NCBI GenBank assembly: GCA_900771305.1 | Contig: CAAGNL010000014.1 | Coordinates: 1 to 14,010 of the forward strand | Direction of reading: 5' to 3' | Length of the DNA: 14,010 nucleotides | Source: Kiritimatiellia bacterium | GTDB lineage: Bacteria; Verrucomicrobiota; Kiritimatiellia; RFP12; UBA1067 | Part shown: positions 7,550 through 14,010 of the stretch, one piece after another | Position numbering within the stretch: the stretch's first letter is position 1 | Layout: every line of letters begins with the position of its first letter | The notes under the pieces: model-generated | The model's database searches: none | What the model was told of the DNA's origin: nothing | Seen by the model: only the letters and a program-made list of their open reading frames with translations | Made by a program: the position numbers and the translations under genes

Positions 7550-8040
7550 AATCACCCTTATTCCTTGCGATGGTAGCAAGCATCACATTTGTTTGTGGCG
7601 TTCATAGTGAGGACATCACAAACATCATCCAGTGCATGAATACAAACTTAACATCGGATGTCTTGGGAAGGTTCCCCACAAACGCGACATCCTCAGCGCA
7701 AAATTGCGTGTTGACATTTGTCAAGGGGAGCGTGAACGGTGATCTTAAAACGTTTGCGGCACCATTTTCAGAACAAATACGCTCTTCGGAATTTGGTGTT
7801 CCAAACTTAGATAGCATTCCGGCTTCCGTGAGTAATGAATTCTCTGTGTTGATGTCATCTATCTCGAATTGCACTAACAAGGTTGTCGCTTATAACGAAA
7901 CAACTAACAGTGGGGTGATTAGAGCCAACATAACGCTCCATAGACAAGGAGTGAACTACAATCGTGCCGAGGTGTCTCATCTTGACATAGCACAAACAAA
8001 TAACGTCTGGCAGATTATCAGTTGGGATGTCGATGAATGA
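7543..8040 (+). CDS. Small secreted protein, possibly NTF2/SnoaL-like fold
   Basis: 165 residues from ATG 7543. I prefer this start to the in-frame TTG at 7513 because it yields a clean signal peptide (MVK, hydrophobic core, probable cut after V-H-S at residue 22) and has AAAGGA about 8 bases upstream. The mature part is about 143 residues. It has a helix-like start, a segment LTFVKGSVNGDLKTFAAPF, and a C-terminal run of alternating strands ending VWQIISWDVDE. That layout (helix, 'A.v..Dl..f..p', then a closing 'W+I..w.v' strand) recalls NTF2/SnoaL-like domains, but I cannot place it in a named family. It overlaps the peptidase-like gene by 7 bases and the metallopeptidase gene by 4 (ATGA), so it looks co-translated with both. 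Export implies a role outside the cytoplasm, perhaps as partner of the preceding peptidase-like protein; that is inference. Confidence 0.75.
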   Translation: MVKSPLFLAMVASITFVCGVHSEDITNIIQCMNTNLTSDVLGRFPTNATSSAQNCVLTFVKGSVNGDLKTFAAPFSEQIRSSEFGVPNLDSIPASVSNEFSVLMSSISNCTNKVVAYNETTNSGVIRANITLHRQGVNYNRAEVSHLDIAQTNNVWQIISWDVDE

Positions 8041-8783
8041 CAAATTGCCATCAAACAAACATGATAACAACAATGGGCATAAAACGAGGGGTACATCTCG
8101 CCATAAATGGCTTGGTGGTTGGCGTGGAGCGCAAGGCGATAAAGAACCTGCACCTCTCCGTCTATCCGCCGGACGGGCGCGTTCATGTGTCTGCTCCTCT
8201 TGAATGTCCGGATGAGAGGATACGGATGTATGTGCTGGAGAAGTGGGTGTGGATTGCAGAGAAACGCCGTGCCATCGGGGAATACAACCGCCAAGATGAG
8301 CGTGAATACGTTTCTGGCGAGGCACACTATTTCCGGGGTGGCCTCTACAGACTCAAGGTCGAAGAGGACAACAACTCCAGACAAGGCGTGAGAATCGACG
8401 GCGATTATCTCGTTCTGACCGTCCGGGAGAAGTCTTCCGCCACACATCGTGCGGCTGTCATGGCGGCGTGGTACAAGGAGCATTTGACTCCGATAGTTGA
8501 GGAGTATGTGCGGAAGTGGCAAGACGCACTTGGTGTGAAGTTGGCGACGTTCGAGATTAGGGTCATGTCCGCCAAGTGGGGAACCTGTTCAAAGGCGAAG
8601 GGCAGGGCCATCTTCAATGTCGAGCTTGCAAAGAAGCCGCTTAAGTGCGTGGAGTATGTGGTCGCCCATGAACTCGCCCATCTTATCGAACGAACGCACA
8701 ACGCGGATTTCAAGAAGATTCTCGACCGCCATTTTCCCGACTGGCGTGAAATAAAGGACAAGCTAAACCACTTCCCGGTTTGA
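8037..8783 (+). CDS. YgjP/SprT-like zinc metallopeptidase (DUF45, M48-type) of a type I RM operon
   Basis: 248 residues from ATG 8037. In-frame ATGs at 8061 and 8073 are real alternatives, because the first eight to twelve residues look unconserved and none of the three has a good ribosome-binding site. The N-terminal half has the beta-rich 'NLHLSVYPPDGRVHVSAP' segment typical of the family. The C-terminal half carries the KWGTCSKAKG motif near residue 180 and the zinc site HELAH at 211-215 (His211, Glu212, His215), with a third ligand candidate His221 in RTHN. Known: DUF45/YgjP-like peptidases are recurrent passengers of type I RM operons, with no settled role; a gluzincin fold with Glu212 as general base is expected. 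No signal peptide, so cytoplasmic. It ends 10 bases before hsdR, whose ribosome-binding site overlaps this gene's stop codon, so the two are tightly coupled. Family assignment is firm; substrate is unknown. Confidence 0.9.
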   Translation: MTNCHQTNMITTMGIKRGVHLAINGLVVGVERKAIKNLHLSVYPPDGRVHVSAPLECPDERIRMYVLEKWVWIAEKRRAIGEYNRQDEREYVSGEAHYFRGGLYRLKVEEDNNSRQGVRIDGDYLVLTVREKSSATHRAAVMAAWYKEHLTPIVEEYVRKWQDALGVKLATFEIRVMSAKWGTCSKAKGRAIFNVELAKKPLKCVEYVVAHELAHLIERTHNADFKKILDRHFPDWREIKDKLNHFPV

Positions 8784-8788
8784 GGAGG
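8782..8788 (+). promoter_or_regulatory. Shine-Dalgarno GAGGAGG for hsdR
   Basis: GAGGAGG overlaps the metallopeptidase stop codon (TGA 8781-8783) and lies 5 bases before the hsdR ATG at 8794. It is the strongest ribosome-binding site in the window; it fixes the hsdR start and couples hsdR to the peptidase gene. Confidence 0.75.
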
Positions 8789-8793
8789 ACGAC

Positions 8794-11700
8794 ATGACAA
8801 ACTTCACGGAAGAGAAAGAGCGCGAGTACCAGAACTCCATCGTTGAAATGATGAGGGATGTCAACGGACTCGCCTACACATACCTTGGCAGTTTCCAGTA
8901 TGCCAAGGGCGAGAAGTCCAAATCGGACGGCACGCGGAACTCGAACATTATTGAGGACGAGATGCGCGAACATCTCAGGGGTTCGGGCTATACGCAGTTG
9001 CAGATAGAGGACGCGCTGCACAAATTGCGGGAGAAAGCGTCGCTTCCGTCCGAGAAATTCGCCGACCTCCTTGAATGCAACGCCTCATTCTACAATCTTC
9101 TTGTCTCCGGGACAAAGGCGAAGCCAAGCCCGGACAAGCCGGAAGAGGATGTGATGTTCTTCAATTTCGCAGACCCGGAGAAGAATCGTTTTGCGTTTGC
9201 GGAGGAGGTGAGCTACATTGATCCAATGACCGGTAGACACTCCCGACCGGATGTCGTCGTTTACGTGAATGGAATCGCCCTCTGTGTGATCGAGCTTAAG
9301 CGGTCGCTCATGACGATTGACGAGGGTATTCGTCAGTGTCTATCGAACGAGCGCGACTTGATACCGTCGTTCTTCACGACCGTGCAGTTCACCATTGCGG
9401 CGAATCCGAAGAAGAACAACGACAAAAGCGAGAACACTAGCTTCAAGTACGCAACTGTCGGGACGCCGCAGAAGTTCTGGTGCAACTGGAAGGACGATGG
9501 GCAGAAGGTCGGGACGCAGCTCACGGACGCGGAGAGTTTCCTGCGCTTCTTCAACAAGGAGTCGTTCCTTTTCCTTGTACGCTACGGCGTAGTGTCCGAT
9601 GCAGGCGTAAAGAAGGTCATGCGCCCCCACCAGTTTCACGCCCTTCGCGCCTGTCGCGACCGTCTCGCGGACAAGGCGAGCGGCGTCATTTGGCATTCGC
9701 AGGGCAGCGGCAAGTCGCTCACGATGGTGTGGCTTGCCAACTACATCCGCAGCAACTTTTCAGATCCACGCGTCTTGGTAATCACAGACCGCACCGAACT
9801 CGACGAACAGATAAAGCGCAATTTCCAGCACACGAACAATTCCCTCTATCAGGCCAAGTCGAAGTCAGACCTTTTGAAGGTGCTGAACGGCGGCACCGAA
9901 TGGCTGATATGCTCGCTTATCCACAAGTTCGGCGTCCATCCCGAAACGGAATCTCGCCACCGCAGCAGCGTGAAGATCCCTCTCGACAAGTACCTTGAGG
10001 AACTGAAGGAGATTATCCGCAAGGAGTATCCGCACGGATTCTCCGTCAAGGGCAGGAACCTCTTCGTGTTTGTGGACGAATGCCACAGGACGCAGGGCGG
10101 TTCGCTCCATGCCGCAATGCGCGAAATCATGGGACAGGATGTGATGCTTATCGGCTTCACGGGGACTCCGCTCCTCAAGGACGAGAAGAAACGAGGCTAC
10201 GAGGCGTTTAGGAACGCAAGCGAAGTGCGTTTTGGAAAGTTCATCCACACCTATCTCCACAAGGAGGCCGTGGACGACGGCGTGATTCTCGATCTTGAAT
10301 ACGAAGCCCGCGACGCGGAGCAGCGACTCGACAGCAAGGATCAGCTCGACGCGAAGTTCGCCACTCTTTCGGCAGGTCTTGCGCCGGAGCGCGTCCAGGA
10401 GCTGAAAGACCGATGGGCGACGCTGGAGAAGGTCTATTCCGCCAATGAGCGCATAGAACGCATCGGCTACAGCATCCTTGATGACATGACGGCGAACGCG
10501 CTTCTTCGCGAGGATTGGTGTAACGCGATGCTCGTCGCCGACAGCATCTATTCCGCCTACAAGTACTACGATTTCTTCCAGAACCGGTGCAGCAATACCG
10601 CGCTCAAGAACAGATGCGCCGTCGTGACAAGTTTCAGTCCGTCAGACGATGACCTCCGCAAGCACTCGTCCGACCCGCACGAAGAGGACGAGCTGAAGTT
10701 CAAGCACGATATGGCGCTCAAGTCGTTTTCTGATCTCGGCGTCGGCGGCGTCGAGGAGTACGAGAAAAAGGCCAAGGAGCGTTTTCTGAACAGCCCATCT
10801 CAGATGAAGCTTCTCATTGTAGTTGATAAACTGCTCACAGGCTTCGATGCGCCAACGGCGACCATTCTCTACATTGACCGCGACATGCGCGACCACACGC
10901 TCTTTCAGGCAATTTGCCGGGTAAATCGGCTCGGAACGGACGTGAAGGATAAAGACGGCAAAGTCACCGTCCTGACGCACAAGGAGTTCGGCCTTGTCGT
11001 TGACTTCAAGCACCTCTTCGACAAGATTGAGGACGCAGTTACAAGGTTCAACTCCGGCGCGTTTTCTGGTTTTGACGAGGTGGACATCGACGGGCTTCTG
11101 AACGACTCCATCACCAGAAACAGGGTAAAGCTCGAAGCAGCACGTTCTGCATGGTCTGCGTTGCGCTCGGATTGGATTTCGCGTTCTCTTACGGACAACG
11201 ACCGCCTTGTCGAATACTACAAGACCGATTTCCCGCCGGATGACATCGCCAAGGTGCGCCGCCAGATGATGTATCGTATCACCCAGAACTTCATCGTCGC
11301 ATACGCGAACCTTGCCGACAACATGGGCAAGGCCGGATATTCGAGCGAGGAGGCGTCGCAGATACACAAGGAGGCTTGCGAGGCGCGACACGTCAACCTC
11401 TATGTGAAGCAGAACACGGATGACTATTTCGATCCTCGTCAATACGATCCCGGCATGAGGGCGTTGCTTGATCGGTTTGTTCGCGCCGAGGAAGCCGAAA
11501 CCATCATCCCTGCGACCGCTGACTTCTCGTTTCTTGATCTCATCGGCGGGGAAGGCGACATCGGCGACGCTGCGAAGAAGGCGACGAGCGAGGCAGGGAG
11601 CGCGAAGTCGGCGGCGGAGGTTATCGAGGCAAAGGCCCGCAGCGTCATCAACTCCTTCAAGGACAGCGACCCCGCCGCGTTTCGTACCTACGGCGAACAG

Positions 11701-12072
11701 CTACAGGATATTCTCGCCTCCATACGTGCGGGGACTCTCACGTTCCAGGAGCAAATGAAGCAACTCCTAGAACTCATCAAGAAGATGAAAACGGGCGAGG
11801 GCAGTTATCCCGAAGGAATAACGACTAAACGCCAGAAGGCGCTTTGGAACAATCGCTACGACTGGATGACAGAAGAAGAGTTAGAAGGGGATGCCGAATC
11901 ATGCGTTCGTGAAATTGACGGCTACACGGAATATAACGCCCATGAAGATTGGCGGAACTCAAGTTCTAAGTCTGCAAAGAAATTTCGGCGGGACCTTCAG
12001 AAGATGGAATCATCTCGTCCAGAAGAGCAAACTTTCGAACTCTACAAACTTCTCGCGCAGAATAGCGACTAA
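8794..12072 (+). CDS. hsdR: Type I restriction enzyme, endonuclease/translocase subunit R
   Basis: 1092 residues, a normal length for HsdR. The N-terminal nuclease domain has the PD-(D/E)xK signature: RPDVVVYV with Asp153, then CVIELK with Glu167 and Lys169. The superfamily 2 motor follows: Walker A QGSGKS at 303-308, DECH at 428-431 (DExH box), GFTGTP shortly after, VVTSF at 610-614, LLIVVDKLLTGFDAP at 673-687, and QAICRVNR at 705-712 with the arginine-finger type residues of motif VI. The C-terminal ~350 residues are helical and charged and should bind the methylase core. Known: with HsdM and HsdS the subunit translocates DNA using ATP and cleaves far from the recognition site when the site is unmethylated. 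All key residues are present, with no stop or frameshift, so it should be functional. hsdM starts 12 bases after its stop. Confidence 0.97.
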   Translation: MTNFTEEKEREYQNSIVEMMRDVNGLAYTYLGSFQYAKGEKSKSDGTRNSNIIEDEMREHLRGSGYTQLQIEDALHKLREKASLPSEKFADLLECNASFYNLLVSGTKAKPSPDKPEEDVMFFNFADPEKNRFAFAEEVSYIDPMTGRHSRPDVVVYVNGIALCVIELKRSLMTIDEGIRQCLSNERDLIPSFFTTVQFTIAANPKKNNDKSENTSFKYATVGTPQKFWCNWKDDGQKVGTQLTDAESFLRFFNKESFLFLVRYGVVSDAGVKKVMRPHQFHALRACRDRLADKASGVIWHSQGSGKSLTMVWLANYIRSNFSDPRVLVITDRTELDEQIKRNFQHTNNSLYQAKSKSDLLKVLNGGTEWLICSLIHKFGVHPETESRHRSSVKIPLDKYLEELKEIIRKEYPHGFSVKGRNLFVFVDECHRTQGGSLHAAMREIMGQDVMLIGFTGTPLLKDEKKRGYEAFRNASEVRFGKFIHTYLHKEAVDDGVILDLEYEARDAEQRLDSKDQLDAKFATLSAGLAPERVQELKDRWATLEKVYSANERIERIGYSILDDMTANALLREDWCNAMLVADSIYSAYKYYDFFQNRCSNTALKNRCAVVTSFSPSDDDLRKHSSDPHEEDELKFKHDMALKSFSDLGVGGVEEYEKKAKERFLNSPSQMKLLIVVDKLLTGFDAPTATILYIDRDMRDHTLFQAICRVNRLGTDVKDKDGKVTVLTHKEFGLVVDFKHLFDKIEDAVTRFNSGAFSGFDEVDIDGLLNDSITRNRVKLEAARSAWSALRSDWISRSLTDNDRLVEYYKTDFPPDDIAKVRRQMMYRITQNFIVAYANLADNMGKAGYSSEEASQIHKEACEARHVNLYVKQNTDDYFDPRQYDPGMRALLDRFVRAEEAETIIPATADFSFLDLIGGEGDIGDAAKKATSEAGSAKSAAEVIEAKARSVINSFKDSDPAAFRTYGEQLQDILASIRAGTLTFQEQMKQLLELIKKMKTGEGSYPEGITTKRQKALWNNRYDWMTEEELEGDAESCVREIDGYTEYNAHEDWRNSSSKSAKKFRRDLQKMESSRPEEQTFELYKLLAQNSD

Positions 12073-12084
12073 GGGGATCGAATC

Positions 12085-14010
12085 ATGGCATTGAAGAAAT
12101 CACAGCTTTACAGCACGCTTTGGGAATCGTGCAACACGCTCCGCGGCTCTATGGATGCGAGCCAGTACAAAGACTATGTGTTGATGGTTCTCTTTATCAA
12201 GTACCTGTCAGACAAGGACTCCCCTGACAGCGACTTCACAATTCCAGAGGGCTGCCGGTTCTCCGATTTTGTTGCGTTGAAGGGGAATGTGCACATCGGG
12301 GAGGAAATCAACAAGAAGTTTGAGCGGATAAAGGAAGAAAACGCCTGGATCATCGGCGACTTGACCTTGCCCAACTTCAACGACCCCACGAAGCTCGGAG
12401 AGGGGCGCACAATGGTTGACACGCTCTCAAAGTTGATTGGCGTATTTGAGAACGATGCCTTGGATTTCTCGAAGAACAGGGCTGCCGACGACGACCTTCT
12501 TGGCGATGCATACGAATACTTGATGAAGAATTTTGCCGCCGAAAGCGGCAAGTCCAAGGGGCAATTCTACACGCCAGCCGAAGTGAGCCGCATCATCGCG
12601 ATGGTTCTGGAGATGGGCGAGTTTGAACGGGCGTCCAATACGATATACGATCCGGCCTGTGGCTCGGGTTCTCTTCTCCTTCGCGCGCTCGGCGAAACGC
12701 CTCGCCAAAATCTGAGTATCTATGGGCAAGAGAAGGATGCCACGACAGCCTCGCTCGCGAAGCTGAACATGCTTCTTCACGGCATAACAACGGCTGAAAT
12801 AAAAGTCGGAGACACACTGAACGATCCGAAGTTCAAGTCCTCCACGCACCTTAAAACCTTCGACATCGGCGTGGCCAATCCCCCGTTCTCGATGAAGAAC
12901 TGGCTTGGAGATGCCGGGGAGAACGACATCTACAACAGATGGAACCCGAATCTTCTGCCGCCGGAGAAGAACGGAGATTACGCATTCCTGCTGCATCTCG
13001 TCCGCTCCTTGAAGGACGATCCGGGCTGTGAGGGACGCTGCGCCTGCATCCTTCCGCATGGTGTACTTTTCCGTGGAAATGCCGAGTATGTGATACGTCG
13101 TGATCTCATAGAAAGGCATCTCATCAAGGGCATAATCGGTCTCCCACCCAATCTCTTCTTTGGAACAGGCATCCCCGCATCAATCATCCTGATTGACAAG
13201 CGCGGCACAAAGGAGCGCAAGGGCGTGTTCTTTATCGACGCCAAGGATGGCTTCATGAAGGACGGGGCGAAGAACCGTCTACGCGAACAGGACATCCGTC
13301 GCATCGTCGATACATGGCGTGGGCAGATGGAGATTCCGCACTATTCCCGTCTTGCCACGTGGGATGAGATCGAGCGCAACGACTTCAATCTCAACATACC
13401 CCGGTATGTGGAGGCGAGAGACGCCGCAGTGAAGCACAACCTCGACGGACATCTTCGTGGCGGCATCTCGGACGAGGAGATTGATGCCTTCGCCACAGAA
13501 TGGCAGAGTTTTCCGGAAATGAAGGCGAGGCTTTTCAAACCGCTACGCAAGGGCTTTTCAGTCCTCAAAGTCCCCACTGCCGAGATTTCCACGCTCTTGG
13601 AGGCATCAGATTCGGCAACGAAGGTTCGCGCCGGTCTTGCCGATTTCTTTTCTAAGTGGGCTACATTCGCCCGTTCCAGTATCATGCAGGATCTCGCCAG
13701 AAAGCCGAAAACGACAATCGAACTCCTCGGTACTGAAATGCTCAAGGATTCTGGCTCTGTTTCCGCAGTCATCGATCCTTACGATGTCTATGGCGCTCTC
13801 ATGGACTACATTAACGAGACGATGCGGGACGACCTCTACATACTCAATTCCGATGGATGGCTTGCGGGACGCGAAACTGTCGTAACGAAGAAAACAAAGA
13901 CATTGAAGGAGTGGGACGGACTCCTTATCCCCAAGACCCTCGTCTCGAATCGCTACTTCCCCAACCGTGTCGAGGCCGTCAAAGCCGCCGTCGAAGCGGC
14001 TGAAGCGGCA
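12085..14010 (+). CDS. hsdM: Type I restriction-modification DNA methyltransferase subunit M (3' end outside window)
   Basis: The frame is open from ATG 12085 (AAGGGGA 8 bases upstream) to the window edge: 642 residues and no stop. An HsdM N-terminal helical domain comes first (LYSTLWESCNTLRGSMDASQ at 7-26). The adenine-N6 methyltransferase core follows: GQFYTP at 159-164, the AdoMet-binding motif I DPACGSGSLLLRA starting at 189, and the catalytic motif IV NPPF at 265-268. 'WDEIERNDFNLNIPRYV' near residues 426-442 is the usual closing motif of the core. Known: HsdM methylates adenine in the site read by HsdS. Classic HsdM proteins (EcoKI, EcoR124I) are about 520-530 residues as I recall. This one already exceeds 640, with over 200 residues after the closing motif, including a strongly helical, Ala/Val/Glu-rich end. 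It may be a long-tail HsdM or a fusion; the missing 3' end is needed to decide. hsdS is not in the window. Confidence 0.96.
   Translation, partial: MALKKSQLYSTLWESCNTLRGSMDASQYKDYVLMVLFIKYLSDKDSPDSDFTIPEGCRFSDFVALKGNVHIGEEINKKFERIKEENAWIIGDLTLPNFNDPTKLGEGRTMVDTLSKLIGVFENDALDFSKNRAADDDLLGDAYEYLMKNFAAESGKSKGQFYTPAEVSRIIAMVLEMGEFERASNTIYDPACGSGSLLLRALGETPRQNLSIYGQEKDATTASLAKLNMLLHGITTAEIKVGDTLNDPKFKSSTHLKTFDIGVANPPFSMKNWLGDAGENDIYNRWNPNLLPPEKNGDYAFLLHLVRSLKDDPGCEGRCACILPHGVLFRGNAEYVIRRDLIERHLIKGIIGLPPNLFFGTGIPASIILIDKRGTKERKGVFFIDAKDGFMKDGAKNRLREQDIRRIVDTWRGQMEIPHYSRLATWDEIERNDFNLNIPRYVEARDAAVKHNLDGHLRGGISDEEIDAFATEWQSFPEMKARLFKPLRKGFSVLKVPTAEISTLLEASDSATKVRAGLADFFSKWATFARSSIMQDLARKPKTTIELLGTEMLKDSGSVSAVIDPYDVYGALMDYINETMRDDLYILNSDGWLAGRETVVTKKTKTLKEWDGLLIPKTLVSNRYFPNRVEAVKAAVEAAEAA

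Noticed and set aside
9480..9998. 172-residue plus-strand frame inside hsdR
   Set aside because: Arg/Gln/Pro-rich shadow of the hsdR motor region in another frame. The hsdR frame holds Walker A here.
10642..11442. 266-residue minus-strand open frame, and similar ones at 9865-10260 and 12427-13119
   Set aside because: They sit under hsdR and hsdM, whose plus frames carry the full set of catalytic motifs. Long antisense frames are expected at this GC and codon bias.
8037..14010. BREX, DISARM or another multi-gene defence island
   Set aside because: Motifs of HsdR and HsdM are those of classic type I RM. There is no PglZ, PglX, DrmA or BrxC-like protein in the window.

Overview
The window is a gene-dense, all-plus-strand stretch with no intergenic space longer than about 105 bases. 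It has two parts: a cluster of exported or surface-type proteins (about 1-8040), followed by the front of a type I restriction-modification (RM) operon (about 8037-14010, cut at the right edge).

Likely source: a PVC-group bacterium, most plausibly Kiritimatiellota/Lentisphaerota or a relative. This rests on recalled family resemblance, not a search. The pointers are a very long protein with an N-terminal double hydrophobic segment, many thrombospondin type-3 (TSP3) calcium loops alternating with Asn/Thr-rich beta modules, and an adjacent clan-CD (caspase/gingipain-like) ORF. The sequence shows no phage structural genes, tRNAs, rRNAs, CRISPR arrays or transposases.

Layout. (1) 1-168: the C-terminal end of a small Cro/C1-type helix-turn-helix regulator. 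(2) 174-5309: a 1711-residue membrane-anchored or exported protein. It has 17 TSP3 motifs in four blocks, three diverged copies of a ~214-232 residue beta module between them, a unique region, and a C-terminal lysozyme/transglycosylase-like domain. (3) 5306-6442: a 378-residue protein with a signal peptide and two Asp-rich calcium-type loops. (4) 6444-6547: a short coding-looking stretch in another frame, then 6548-7549, a clan-CD cysteine-peptidase-like ORF that appears to lack its natural N-terminus. (5) 7543-8040: a 165-residue secreted small protein. (6) 8037-8783: a YgjP/SprT-like zinc metallopeptidase. (7) 8794-12072: hsdR. (8) 12085-14010: hsdM, incomplete at the 3' end; hsdS must lie beyond the window.

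How the genes may work together. Genes 2-6 have start-stop overlaps of 3-7 bases or near-abutment, so the secreted cluster reads as one translationally coupled unit that runs into the restriction operon. hsdR and hsdM encode the motor/nuclease and methyltransferase of a type I RM complex, and the metallopeptidase is a known companion of such operons. The secreted cluster has no assigned function. My working inference is a surface-delivered, calcium-stabilised stalk with a peptidoglycan-active tip, followed by small exported partners and an orphan second effector-like module. That arrangement resembles polymorphic-toxin loci, but it is a hypothesis and not shown by the sequence. Hand counts of GC in single 60-base lines (36/60 at 901, 26/60 at 5041, 21/60 at 7021, 24/60 at 8041, 35/60 at 8161, 32/60 at 9961) suggest that the distal part of the secreted cluster is AT-richer than its flanks.
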